DNA of 64,000 nt from Bemisia tabaci (lineage: Eukaryota; Arthropoda; Insecta; Hemiptera; Aleyrodidae), in assembly GCF_918797505.1 (NCBI RefSeq), contig NC_092802.1, positions 13,473,480 to 13,537,479 on the forward strand. The letters run 5' to 3'. Shown here piece by piece: positions 33,225-44,439 of this stretch (positions within the stretch are counted from its first letter, which is position 1; each line of letters begins with the position of its first letter). The notes under the pieces were generated by a model, which was not told where the DNA came from, made no database searches, and saw nothing but the letters and a program-made list of their open reading frames with translations. Made by a program: the position numbers and the translations under genes.

Positions 33225-34061
33225 GCAGGTAAATATTTTCATAGATAAGCCTTCAATCGTAGATCCTCATTGCAAAATGCGGTTCAGATATGCTTTGTCT
33301 TAAAAAACAAATTTTGAATCGCGCGAAGCGAGTTTTTAAAACGGAAACTTACTAGTTATTGAACAGATAATAAAGACAAAGTCAGAAGAATCAACAGAAA
33401 TCATATTTCATTGGATTTCATTTCATGTTTGACTGAATTTAAAGGTCTCAGTTTTTCCTTGAATTTTTTCCTTGGTTTCCTTAACCCAATGTGCATTGAA
33501 GTTGGATTTCTAGTTTCCGGTTATCAGTCATAACTCTTCCGACCAGTGGCGTGGCGTGCTTTGCGATAAATCGATTGATCTGCTAATTAAACCTATGGAA
33601 ACTCTTTTCAAGTTTTGGAAACATTTGTGTTTGGTCGTCATTTTTTTGTGAAATCTGCCTTTTAAACGTTGTAAATGTCAATTCTTTGTCTCAGTTCATT
33701 CCACTGTTCTACAGGGTCGATGTTAGAGACTTTTGTGGGTATCGACGGGAGACAGCCCCTAGATGAGCCAGTCCTATATTCTTATTCAGTTACGACTTCG
33801 ACAAAGGTTACGAGTTACAACAAAGCGGGCCACAGAGAGCGCAAATCGTCTTCCAGGGACTGAGCCACAGAACGGCCAGGGGACAGGCCCCCCCCCCCCC
33901 CCCAGGGGCGGAGGGTGAGGGGGGGGGGCTTCTGATGACTGTCCGTTCCGAACGGAATAAGACAAAAAAAGCAGGAAAGAATTACTTTATTGAAATTTTG
34001 AAGTTAACTCGATTCTGAAAACGTGGGCGTTCTGCTCTCCTCGTGAAACCGAGGTTTCAGA
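33225..34061. other. Intergenic DNA with F fragment and C16 tract
   Basis: 33546-33603 is an F left end (CAGTGGCGTGGCGTGCTTTG through CCTATGG). 33888-33903 is a run of 16 C followed by G-rich sequence. A 62-codon frame at 33675-33863 has no recognisable features. Confidence 0.5.
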
Positions 34062-34164
34062 CAGTGGCGAGGCGTGAATAGTCGATTTTCGATACTTCCT
34101 AATTTGAACTCATAGCAAAGAATCGATTATTGAGTGTCTGTCGCGAACACCCTGTTTATCGATC
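34062..34164. repeat. Family F fragment
   Basis: Starts CAGTGGCGAGGCGTGAATAG and ends CGCGAACACCCTGTTTATCG. It is degenerate, lacks the right terminus and abuts the M repeat. Confidence 0.6.
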
Positions 34165-34167
34165 ATT

Positions 34168-35262
34168 TTTGTCATGGGAACGGAGTTCCCCATGATATTA
34201 CAATCGTTCCGTTGCTATCGCTATGGGATTCCCTATGCCTCTGCGACTTTGAGCGTTTCGCCCAGTCTTCGATTTTTGGTTGATTTTCCGATGTATCAAA
34301 AACCGTTGTATTTTTTAGCCAATCATGTCTCTACGTCAAGTTGTGTTGATTTCTAAAATTCGCTTTCAGCGAGTTTTTTTCCACCTTGAGATGTCGTGTC
34401 TGACTGGTAAATCTGCGCAGAACCACGAAGTTCCGATTTTGGGCAAATTCTTTTTTTTGGGAGGTTCTGATTGGTTATTTTTCGCCATCAGTTTTCTGTT
34501 CGTTGGTGCAAAAGATCGCCTACCTCGGTGCTCTTGAGAAGCCGCCTTTATTCCACCTCAAATTTGAAAAATAGAAGTAAAGAAATAATAACCATCGTAC
34601 AAGGTGGCAAAATTGTTCTGGAGGACTCGTTACGGACAAAGAAGTCAAAATCAGAGCTCGATTGAATGATTTAATTCATGGATAAACAAATATCGCCTCA
34701 GCTTACTGCCGCGATGGCAAATGCATGCTGAGATGAACCCTGAGAGACATGAAAACAGTGCGAACCATGGCTCCTACAGCAATGCGCTTAGCTCATTTCT
34801 CTCATATCCCAACAAAGCGTCAAGGTCTCTTGTGATAAGTCCCGCCCATTGCCCGAGTCTTTTGTATGCTATTTTTACTCTTTCACACGCCGATTCGTTA
34901 TAGCCTAGTTGACTAAACCGCCTCATTTTTTTTGATTAGGTGCGGGCAATGGGCGATCGGGAGTTCGATACCCAACGATGGGTGTTACTTTTTAATGGTT
35001 GTATTGAATGTTTTAGACTAATCATCAAAAAATAATTAATATGATAAATGTACGAACATTTTCTAGTGAGTCAATATGTTAAACAAAAATACTGGAATAT
35101 ACCTCCTTCATATAATCAGCCACATGTTCCCCCAAATTAATGACGTTATTTTTTTTTTCAATAAAGTTAATTTGCATTCAACGTTCGTAAGTTAAGCAAA
35201 AAGTACCTATTCATACAAATAGAAAGACATGAAAATAGTATGTCTAACATTTCAGTTGTTTT
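34168..35262 (+). repeat. M repeat (~1.05 kb) with tRNA-derived module, copy 2
   Basis: Opposite-orientation partner of 23925-25016. It begins with the ATGGGAACGGAGTTCCCCAT hairpin, contains the tRNA-like head at 34893-34987 and ends in a T-rich tail next to a truncated E element. High similarity along the full length implies recent duplication or recent mobility. Confidence 0.8.
34893..34987 (+). repeat. tRNA-derived SINE head (A and B box)
   Basis: TATAGCCTAGTTGACTAAACC (34900-34919) resembles the A box. GGGAGTTCGATACCC (34959-34973) resembles the B box. A run of eight or more T and the sequence GGTGCGGGCAATGGGCG separate them. No proper anticodon arm, so not a tRNA gene. Confidence 0.7.
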
Positions 35263-35280
35263 TTTTTTTTATTTGCATCT

Positions 35281-36033
35281 GTATGAGCATTCGAGCGTTG
35301 CCAAATTCCCCCCGGATAAAACCTGCATATTTGAGGAAAATTATGCATATTTCTCCTTGAAATTTTCGGATATTTTGGATAAAATTGCCAGCAATATTGT
35401 CTGAAAATTTTGATAAAAAAGTTTACAATTTCCCCAATGGAGATGTTGGATGTGCGAGGGATTTGCGATTTGACCATTGATGCTTATGTAAAAGTTCGCG
35501 AGAAACACCATGGTGCCACTGCTTTTCTCTGAAATCAACTCCCAAGCTCAAAAAAAGCTCTCAAGTTGAGGCAAAAATGGCGGGAATATCCCACCCCACC
35601 CTGAGAGTCCACCTCTACATCAAAACGAACTCTCCATGCAAAGATAGGGAGCAACTACATTAGCAGTGATGCCGTGTTTTCAATTTTTGAGTCTCCAAAT
35701 AAAGTTGCAGCCCTGTCAATGTATTTGCTCCCTATCTGTGCATGGAGAGTTTGTCTTGATGTAGAATATGTGGACTCTCACGGTAGGGTGGGATATCCCC
35801 TCCATTTTTGCCTCAACTTGAGAGCTTTTTTTGAGCTTGGGAGTTGATTTCAGAGAAAATTAGTGGCACCATCGTGTTTCTCACGAACTTTTACATAAGA
35901 ATCAGTATTCAAATCGCAAATCCCTCACACATGCAACATCTCCATTTTCTCAATTAATTACATTTTTAGGAGGAAAAGAAGGAAATATGGCAGCGTTCGA
36001 AGGCTCATGCGGCGTTTTTCCTCAGTACGGCAG
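35281..36033. mobile_element. Family E copy, 5' truncated, interrupted by D
   Basis: E sequence starts GTATGAGCATTCGAGCG, lacking the outer CTGCCGTG. It runs to 35436, then resumes after D and ends GGCGTTTTTCCTCAGTACGGCAG. Confidence 0.75.
35437..35945. repeat. Family D foldback, copy 2, inside E
   Basis: ATGGAGATGTTGGATGTGCG is mirrored by CACACATGCAACATCTCCAT. About 509 bp, with all the internal D motifs in mirrored order. Confidence 0.88.
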
Positions 36034-36850
36034 TGTTGGCCCGGGCTGACTGTGAACATCAACAAGTGAAAAATGACTTCTCGGAAGCGGTTTTCGTGGA
36101 ATAAATTCCGGAGCCGCTAAAAGCACGGGTCCGGGAAGGCGAGTTCTGAAAAGCGCGTCATCTTAGATTAAGTAAATTGAAAGGAGCTTCCCGGTGGTTC
36201 GAAACTTTCCCGAACGCCCAGGCGGCGGCACCCATTCGCCCCCCCCCCCCACCGCCACCCCCGTGGTGGAGTGGTGGTTTTTACCTTTTAGCCGTGACTT
36301 TTTTGTCACGTTCAGCGCGCCGCCCGAACTTTCCATCGAAGTTGCCAGATCCAGTAATTAAATGAAGATATTTTCACGAATTTCAAACAGAAAGCGTCCT
36401 GATTTTTAGCACCATTTGGCAACTATGCTTCCCATGCTCTGGACTAATTTTTTCCCGGCGGAATTATGAACTTTCGGGAATCGATCGACGCGGAGTAAAA
36501 AGAGACGTTACTCTTCCAACACTTGTAGTGGATGGGAGATGGGGGAAATACCCAGCAGAGAGGATTGGTAGGTAACTTGTTACCCGCGGACCAATCAGGT
36601 AGGGTAGACAGGGCTCTAAGCTGACGTGAAAGACTAGGAGAAATAACTCCGAAATCAAATTCTGGTCCTCCAGATTGAGGGTTGGGGCATCGGACTAACT
36701 CCACGTTCTCCGTAAGAAAATTGTAAAAAAAAAAACCCAAAAGTTAAAAGGCAAAAATACAAATGTTGCCACATTTTGCACCCAACTACATTTATGTATT
36801 GTTAAATATACTAGTCAATATATTACTGTTCATGAGCTGATTTTCAAACG
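36034..36850. other. GC-rich island and flanks
   Basis: 36050-36360 is GC-rich with a C run (36240-36250) and unique. The remainder is ordinary. Overlapping frames at 36444-36740 (minus) lack recognisable domains. Confidence 0.35.
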
Positions 36851-37078
36851 CACTGGGGAAAAAAACGCATCGGATCTAGAGTCCAGACTCTTGAAAACAT
36901 TGACAAGAAAAGGGACTCTTGATTCAAGCAGATTTAAGCTTAAATCAAAAGGAAATCCGCTCAAATTAAGAGGCTTGGTTCTTGATTTAAGCTTAAATCT
37001 GATTGAATCAAGAGTATTTTTCTTGCCGATGTTTTTAAGAGTCTGGACTCTAGATCCAATGTGTTTTTATTTCCAGTG
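36851..37078. mobile_element. Family B foldback MITE
   Basis: CACTGGGGAAAAAAACGCATC ... TTTTTATTTCCAGTG, with ~95-base arms (TCTAGAGTCCAGACTC / GAGTCTGGACTCTAGA). Flanking dinucleotides CG and TT do not match. Confidence 0.88.
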
Positions 37079-37703
37079 TTTGTTTTATGGTCCATGGATT
37101 ATTTGCCTAAAGATGGGACAGTCTGCCTGATTTACCTAATGGTCAGCGACATACAAGTATATCATAGTGCTCAAATCCTTCGAGTATTAATTCTCTTCTT
37201 CCCAAAACAAGCGTGAACGGAGGTGACGCCACTCGCTTTCGAAGAATCTACATTTCAAAAGGGCAGTATCTTCATCTCCGCTTAATGATGACTGATGAAT
37301 ATTGTGTTGAGCGGTCTGCTGGGTTAGTTAATCCAACCGGGACTGACTTGTCAAACAAATTGCTCTGAGCGTCGGCCATCACTCATCATTAGACGAAATA
37401 ATGGTGGTTCCGAAAAAAAATACGCTTCATGGGACCGTTAGTTTGAGGTCTTTAACATATTATTTTTTTTTTTTTTTGTATTAAAGGCCAGAGAGAATAT
37501 ATCATAGGCGCGTACGCGATTCTTGCAAGTTGGCAACAGCGCGTCCCTCCAAATTATATGCACTTAAAACAATCAAAATTTACTGAGACAACTGGTTTTA
37601 CAAAATTTACTGAGCTGTCCTACCTGGTACCGACTGTTTATGATTTATTCGTATGGAGAAAAAACGGTGTTACAAACTTGCAAGAATGGCCGTGCTATCA
37701 ATG
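37079..37703. other. Intergenic DNA
   Basis: Includes a T run near 37462-37477. No gene or repeat recognised. Confidence 0.35.
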
Positions 37704-38218
37704 ATGGAGATGTTGCATGTGTGAGGAATTTGCGATTTGACTGTTGATTCTTCTGTAAAAGTTCGCGAGAAACACGAGGGTGCCACTGGTTTTCTCTGAA
37801 ATCAACTCCCAAGCTCGGAAAAAGCTCTTAAGTTGAGGCAAAACGGAGGGGATATCCCACGCTATCCTGAGAGTCCACCTTTACATCAAGACGAACTCTC
37901 CATGCAAAGATTGGGAGCGAATACATTAGCAGGGTTGCCGTGTTTTCATTTTGGGAGTCCCCAAATAAAGTGGCAGCCCTGTTAATATATTTGCTCCCTA
38001 TCTTTGCATGGAGAGTTTGCCTTGATATAGACGTGGACTCTCAGGGTAGGGTGGGATATCCCCTCCATTTTGGCCTCGACTTGAAAGCTTTTTTTGAGCT
38101 TGGGAGTTGATTTCAGAGAAAACCAGTGGCACCATCGTGTTTCTCGCGAACTTTTACATGAGAATCAACAGTCAAATCGCAAATTCCTCACACATGCAAC
38201 ATCTCCATTATTGGGAAA
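37704..38218. repeat. Family D foldback, copy 3
   Basis: ATGGAGATGTTGCATGTGTG is mirrored by CACACATGCAACATCTCCAT. Uninterrupted, 515 bp. The best reference copy for the D arms. Followed immediately by a T element. Confidence 0.9.
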
Positions 38219-38464
38219 GCGAGTGTAACCACATATCTCGGTTTGCGATTTTTCAGACTTCCTTTCACACTTTCCTCTTAAAATGGAAAGCATTTCAACG
38301 GCAATCCTTAGAAACTGCTGTGATTTTTCTCCTCCGTGAGAAAAATGTTCTGCGAAGACTTCAAGGAATGATGTCGATTTTTTCATCCTTAAAAAAAAAT
38401 AAAATAGGAACGGAGATTTTCAAACACTGCAAACGAGATACGTGATTGGGGACTTACGCCGTCG
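38219..38464. repeat. Family T foldback, copy 4
   Basis: GTAACCACATATCTCGGTTTG at the left is mirrored by CAAACGAGATACGTGATTG at the right, ending CCGTCGAC. The left outer end is degenerate where it meets D. Confidence 0.7.
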
Positions 38465-38566
38465 ACAGAGATTCTAATATAAACAGCCAGCTATTAGATG
38501 AGAGGCGTTAAATTTAATATACGTGCAACGATTTTTAAAATCTAAATATATTTAAAGAAGGCAAAA

Positions 38567-38755
38567 GTGGCAAAGTTACCGGGAATTGATTACCAACAGA
38601 AGTGGTATTCTCACCTGAAAAAAACAGTAAAAATACCGGTTTTTAGGTAAGTTTACGTGTCTGTCTTGGTAAAATTACCAATAATTGGTAAAAAAAGTGA
38701 GATGGTAAAGGTACCAACGGACCTTGGTAAAAACGCCGAGAATTTTTTTTCAGTG
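38567..38755 (+). mobile_element. Family A CACTG MITE, 5'-truncated copy
   Basis: Only the right half is present, from TGGCAAAGTTACCGGG to the intact end TTTTTTTTCAGTG. The break lies inside the element, not at a terminus. Confidence 0.85.
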
Positions 38756-39107
38756 TAAGGGCTTTTTGTGTGTACGTCCGTGTCGAGTTGCATTCTCATG
38801 GGTCCTTTCATTAACCGATCATAAAACGTCATTAAAAATCCCCGGGAAATTTAAATGTAATCTTTCATGTATCATTCGAATTTAAACAAGATAAACACAG
38901 ATAAAAATGGGATGTATTGATATTAACCGGGGTAAAAGAGAGGAACTTTAAGAAAATGAGAATAATCAGCGTGAAACGGGATATATATTTATGAAACAAG
39001 ATGGCTAAAGCAGGATTGACAGGGAAAATATAGGATAGATGGGGTAAAATAGGATAGATAGCTATTCATTATAGATTAATATTCAAAGTCTCGTTGATTC
39101 AGAACAA
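38756..39107. other. Sequence downstream of the IR gene
   Basis: This is the 3' flank of the minus-strand receptor gene. I found no canonical polyadenylation hexamer close to the stop codon. Short GATAGATGGGGTAAAATAG iterations lie at 39030-39060. Confidence 0.35.
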
Positions 39108-41256
39108 TCATAGCTGACATGCAAGTTCAATCAAGAATACGACAAAGCTAACAAGAAGCCCAGCCCCGAGAGAAACGAAAGCAATCCGCAAATCCTGCAT
39201 GGAAAAAGGTCTCCGAACAACCACTGCATCAGCCTGTGAGTGGTTGCTTTGCACGGCTTCGAAAACATCCTCCACTTCCGCCGCCCACCTAGCCACAAGC
39301 CCAGCCTGAACCAACCGGAGCACAAACTTGTTGAACTCATCAGTCGCGAACATGTGCTTCGGTGTAAAGAACATCAAAGGATAACTACCCACACACCCGT
39401 CCACGACGTGATACTCGTAAATCTGATCGTACGTCGGTATACCCCAATTCCGTCTCGCAGTGACAGGAGTCATTCCCAGGAAAGCGTCCGACGTCAAGAT
39501 CGAGTCGAGGTTTTGCCTGGCTGAAGCGCTCGAAATTTGAAGTTCCTCGACGGTCATCGCCGGTACAGTTGGTCAAGTCCTTGCAGTAATGAACCCAACT
39601 CGAATACACCTCGTAACTGAACTCATAGCTCTCGACGAGGCGCTCTTTAACCCAACCGAGCTGTTCGTCGCGACCGAAAAACACCTTGTCCGAATCCGGA
39701 TTCACCGTCTGGACCAGGAGGTCCGACTCCCGGAGCTGTTGCACCGAATCGATGTCAGCGTAACGGATTCGCGTATTCAGGAAGGTCACCATCCCGCTCT
39801 GCAGAAGCGTGGTCAGAACAATCGCTGCCATCGTGAAAACGCAGAAGAATATCTTCCCGGACACGAGTTTGCCGAGGAGCAAGCGTGGCTGACAAACGCA
39901 CAGGAAGTATCTGTAGATGGTGAGTACTGTTGACGAACTCTCGTATCGAACGATTTCACCCTCCGTGTATAAACGCGCGAATCGCTGCGACTGAAACCGG
40001 GTGTGATAGCGGTGCAGGAGAGAGAAGGTCACCACCGTGATCAGGAAGCACGCCCAGACTTTCGGGCTGAAACATTTGAAGACCGTCAAGTATTGCGGTT
40101 TGAACCCCCTCCGAGGGACGAAGAAGCAGTAAGATCCGAACTCGGTGATGGTCGAGTGGTCGTAGTTCTCGAAGTCTGCGCGGCTACTCAAGCTATGAGG
40201 ATGGGTCGCGTCGACGAAGAGTAAACTCAGGTCGTACTTCACGATCAATTCTTTGTCCGTCTGGATGTCATCGGAGAAAAATCGACCTAACGGCAGTTTG
40301 TAATTTGCGGAGCGGAGATCCATGAACGCGTCGAGGCTGTCGAAAACACCGGCTTGCCAGATCAAGTACCCTGTGTTATCCTCGAAATCGGTCAATTTCC
40401 CGGGCGTTTCGACGAGGAGATATGTCGCCGCCCTGTGGTTCATGAACCGCCATGAAAAATCGAAGTAGTCCTCCTCGCTCGAGCCTGTAAAGACGTGCGT
40501 TCTGTTGAAGAAGGCGTCGTACCAGAGGCACTCGCGCAGGGAGCAGATGACGGTTTTCCGCCCCTTGTATATGCGCCACATCAGTCGGAAGGTCAAGTAA
40601 AGGTTGCAACTCTCCTGCTTCCCGGGTTGTTGCTCGGTCAATACGACGAATATAAAAAAATTGTCCGCGTTCCAAAATCTATTGTAGGCTTGTTTCGTGT
40701 AAGCAAGCAACCCCCCCTTTAAGACTCTCCCATCTTCGATATCGCCTACTGTCACGTCGAGTGTCGCATCGCAAGGTCTGCTACGATCTCGCGTTGTTAC
40801 TCCAGATTTTAGATTAACCAAGCAAATATTCGGGAACACTGATCTGGACTTAGTGCTCGTGCAATTTTTACAAATCGGATAGTTAGTGTCATGCTTATAA
40901 GAGTCCCAATGACCAGCCATTGAACTTAACATGAAATTAAGCAAGTCGCTGCAGTCGTTCACGATAACAACTACGTTCTTGGTAATATCATCGATCATGT
41001 GAAGGCTGAAGTTAGCCTGATTATATTGCACGGTGGTTATTTCGTTGTTGTGTAGGTGCTGAATCGTCTGGGTGCAGCATTTGTCTCGACTTAGGTTGAC
41101 TATATAGAATAAGTGGATGTTCGAACGATGTAGTGTGTTTTCGCATACCTTCATGAGGAGAGATTCGTCTTTCGGTCGGCTTCTCGTGGATAGTTTTCCC
41201 ATCGTTGCACCCAATGAAATAAACAAAAAAAGGAGCTTGATATGAACCTTTCCCAT
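39108..41256 (-). pseudogene. Divergent ionotropic receptor (IR), single exon, one frameshift
   Basis: IR proteins are ligand-gated cation channels of chemosensory neurons, derived from glutamate receptors. The first frame starts at 41256 with a signal-peptide-like segment (KLLFLFISLGA, residues 7-17). It runs through the extracellular half to M1 (about 399-417, VWACFLITVVTFSLLHRY), a pore segment (about 439-462) and M2 (about 468-491, ending TTLLQSGMVTFL). The typical IR phrase IDSVQQLRESDLLVQT follows. Near residue 566 (39557-39562) the frame is lost. It continues one base out of register at MTVEELQ, giving the S2 half, EFNKFVLRLVQAGLVARW, and M3 (LRIAFVSLGAGLLVSFVVFLIEL), with the stop at 39108. 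Joined length ~715 residues is normal for an IR, and no intron is evident. The first Met was chosen because it precedes the signal peptide. The single extra base may be an assembly error or a true disabling change. Subfamily and ligand cannot be assigned. Confidence 0.85.
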
Positions 41257-41720
41257 GAATTTAGTTTATACGTTTGTAGGTTATTCTGAATAAAAGTCTG
41301 AGCGTAGCCTTAAAACTCGCACACAACGCTGCAGCTAGATTATTATGCGAAATGAAAGATATTGATTGAAAAATTCCGTTGAACTGCTTTAAAATAAAAA
41401 AGAAAGCATTGCTCGTGTCCAAACTGCGACAGTAAGTATACACTAGAGCCGTCCTTGAGTGCATTGCTCGTGAGGAAAACTTCCTCATTGTCATTCTAGC
41501 ACGAGGTGTTTTGGCAGGGATGAGCGAATTTCAATACATTAGAAGTTGACACGTGCTGAGAAGCACATGAAGTGGTCTGAAAAGACTAACTTTTTGAAAA
41601 TAAAACGTGGAAGTGTTTTTCCGTATTGACAAGCCATTGAATGTTTATTTATGTGAGTGACTGACGTTGTATATCATCAGAATAGTTCTAGTTTTCCATG
41701 CATATTCCTCAAATTGCACT
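41257..41720. other. Upstream flank of the IR gene
   Basis: Contains the presumed promoter of the minus-strand receptor. I could not identify a convincing TATA box or initiator. A 77-codon minus frame (41261-41494) has no recognisable features. Confidence 0.35.
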
Positions 41721-41855
41721 ATATTTCGCAATTAGGAACTGTAATTTCTGGTTCATCTCTAAAAACACTTATCTGCATAGGGAAACTAATGGTACATACA
41801 CTGTTTCTAAACTGAGCCAGAGGTTGTAGTTAATGGTTGCAAAACATAGTCCATT
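41721..41855. repeat. Family K foldback, copy 3
   Basis: TTTCGCAATTAGGAACTGTAA is mirrored imperfectly by GTAGTTAATGGTTGCAAAAC. The central CTGCATAGGGAAACTAATGG motif is conserved. Confidence 0.7.
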
Positions 41856-42092
41856 ATAACAAGTATAAAATGACGATGAATTAAGCCGCGACGGGTTTTC
41901 AGAGTAATATAGCTTTCTTGGTTCGCTTGTTCGCAGACTGCATTTTTCACATTCTACGCAAATGCATCAGGGAATCTCCTTGCAAGAATGTTTTTCATTT
42001 TCCAGAAAATTACAAAAATTCCAAAATTGGTAAACGTCCCTCTATATCCCCGACTCCTCTCCTTAAAACTCACTAGAAAATCTCTGAATACA

Positions 42093-42141
<49 letters not shown>

Positions 42142-42524
42142 AAAAAACCGTCATGAGACTTTTTATCTCTTGGAAATCCTAAAATAATTGATTTTTAAAA
42201 TTAGTCCAACCATTCAAATCCATAAAGATTCATATTTTCTGAAAAATCCAGATCATGAAATCTAAATATTTTCAGGTTACCTTGAAAATGATTCGAATTA
42301 TTATAAATACAATAATTAAGAAATAAAAAAAAAAAATAAATCCTGTGTTTTACAAGTGCTCGAGCCCATATGGATTATAGGATCATCGGTGGTAGGAACA
42401 TTATCCTTATACTCTCCTAGATGCGTATGAACCTGGGAAAAATGGGCTAGTTTAGCCTAACTACGTCAAACTCCGCCTGATTATTTGTCTGCTTTTTGCT
42501 TACTTATTGGCAAAATAAGTAAAT
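41856..42524. other. AT-rich DNA with a T42 tract
   Basis: A pure T run occupies 42095-42136. No gene recognised. Confidence 0.5.
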
Positions 42525-42705
42525 TAGATCCTTCAAATGGTGTTTCAGCCGACGATTGTCATGAGAGCCAGCGCCTACATACAACTATTCGAGCTCGAGG
42601 GATGTCATTGTTGCCTATGCCACCACCTGAAGGCGTTTTGTTTTTTCTTGGATGGTATTCAATCTCCTCCTTTTCAGCACCTCGTGTCCCCCTCCAGTTG
42701 TGTTT
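42525..42705 (+). repeat. Family P repeat, copy 1
   Basis: It shares with the reverse complement of 45545-45748 the ordered motifs AATGGTGTTTCAGCCGAC, GAGGGATGTCATTGTTGCC, CACCTGAAGGCG and AGCACCTCGTGTCCCC. Function unknown, non-coding. Confidence 0.7.
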
Positions 42706-43029
42706 ATGTTAGTTTCCCACCGTGAAACTGCTAAACGGCGTACGGTTTGCACGCCAGTCGATAAAATTCCGCCACGTCCCGAGTGTTTTGGCGAGTTGGT
42801 TTTTTTGGGCCCTGCCTTCCATGAAACGTGTCCATACTTTCGCTATCCAGGTACTTTGAAAGAATACACCCAAACCTGACGATCTAGAAACTAAAGATAC
42901 GGTGCTCCTATGCTATGCCAATACTGAAATTCGTCACCCACTAGGAGCAATAATTAGGTTAGGACGAAGGTAGTCGGTTTCTATGGCTTCTTATGGGACT
43001 GTTGCTGAATACGGACTTATATCAAATTT
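42706..43029. other. Single-copy intergenic DNA
   Basis: Nothing recognised. Confidence 0.35.
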
Positions 43030-43439
43030 AAGGTGATTCCTCCCATGAAGTCAACAAACATCGATACATCGAACAAATTTTGCTAAATTACGAGCTCTGC
43101 TTTTCTTTCTTTGAAAAAACAGAGAAGTAACAGTGTAGAAGCATACTTCAGCAGTCTATGGGCAAAAAACCTCTTCCGAAAACCGTAAATTAAAGCCAAA
43201 TGAGACTGAATGCAAAATATCGCATTCGACCAATACTAATCGAATGCTATATTTTCCGTTTAGTCTTATTTGGCTTTAATTCACGGGTTTTGGAAGAGAT
43301 TTTTCGCCAATAGACTGCTGAAGTATGCTTCTACACTGTTACTTCCCTGTTTTTTCAAAGAAAGAAAAGCAAAGCTCGTAATTTAGCAAAATTCGTTCCA
43401 TATATATATGTTTGTTTACTTCCTGGAAGGAATCACCTT
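43030..43439. repeat. Near-perfect foldback Y, 410 bp
   Basis: Arms of ~200 bp (AAGGTGATTCCTCCC ... / ... GGAAGGAATCACCTT) pair almost throughout, including TTTTGCTAAATTACGAGC, AAGTAACAGTGTAGAAGC and ATACTTCAGCAGTCTAT. The loop is only about ten bases around CCAATACTA. Any transcript would form a long dsRNA. Single copy in the window. Confidence 0.92.
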
Positions 43440-43701
43440 AAAACCAACTGTTTGAAAATCTGTGTCCAGATATGGAACTTAGCCATTCATCAAGTGAGTT
43501 TACGATGAAAATTTGAACGCTAAATCATTTATTGTAAAAATTTCTGTAAGATACCATGTATTTGAGGCCATGACGAGGATAGCGATAGGCCATTCCCACT
43601 CCCCACCCGCCTATCGAATGACCGCTCCATGTGTGTCACGTGTCACGTTTATCCGTAGGCCACCACCGATCTACAGTCTCTATATTGTTGAAAACACCTC
43701 A
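43440..43701. other. Single-copy intergenic DNA
   Basis: Nothing recognised between the Y foldback and the D element. Confidence 0.3.
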
Positions 43702-44439
43702 ATGGAGATGTTGCATGCGTGAGGAATTTGCCATTTGACGGTTATGGTTCTTATGTAAAAGTTCGCGAGAAACACGATGGTGCCACTGGTTTTCTCTGAA
43801 ATCAACTCCCAAGCTCAAAAAAAGCTCTCAAGTTGAGGACAAAATGGAGGGGATATCCCACGTTACGCTGAGAGTCCACCTCTATATCGAGACAAACTCT
43901 CCATGCAAAGATATGGAGCAAATACATTAACAGTGCTGCTAATTTATTTGGGGACTCTAAAACTGAAATTACGGCAACCCTGTCAATGTATTTGCTCCCT
44001 GTCTTTGCATGGAGCGTTTGTCCCGATGTAGAGGTGGACTCTGATGATAGCGTTGGATATCCCCTCCATTTTGGCCTCAACTTCAGAGCTTTTTTTGAGC
44101 TTGGGAGATGATTTCAGAGAAAACAAGTTGCACCATCGTGTTTCTCGAGAACTTTTACATAAGAATCAACAGTCAAACACTGGAAAAAAACACATTGGAT
44201 CTCGAGTCCTGACTCTTTAAAACATCGACAAGAAAAAATATTCTTGAATCAATCAGATTTAAGCTTAAATCAAGAACCAAGCTTAGTAATTAGAGCGGAT
44301 TTCCTTTCGAATTGAGCTTAAATCTGATTGACTCAAGAGTCCTTTTTCTTGTCAATGTTTTCAAGAGTCTGGGCTCTAGATCCAATGTGTTTTTTTTCTC
44401 CAGTGAATCGAAAATCCCTCACACATGCAACATCTCCAT
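43702..44439. repeat. Family D foldback, copy 4, interrupted by B
   Basis: ATGGAGATGTTGCATGCGTG is mirrored by CACACATGCAACATCTCCAT. The right arm is split at AGTCAAA / AATCG by a B element (44178-44405). Removing B and one AA restores the AGTCAAATCG found in other D copies. Confidence 0.9.
44178..44405. mobile_element. Family B foldback MITE with AA target duplication
   Basis: CACTGGAAAAAAACACATTGG ... GTTTTTTTTCTCCAGTG. AA at 44176-44177 and 44406-44407. Because the host D sequence is known from three other copies, the 2-bp duplication is directly demonstrated. The inner loop is inverted relative to the copy at 36851. Confidence 0.92.

Noticed and set aside
24638..34537. Conserved 60-70-codon frames in both M copies
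   Set aside because: Both copies are nearly identical in DNA, so shared open frames do not show protein-level selection.
39589..40722. Plus-strand frames opposite the receptor (114, 73 and 75 codons)
   Set aside because: Antisense shadows of the IR coding sequence.
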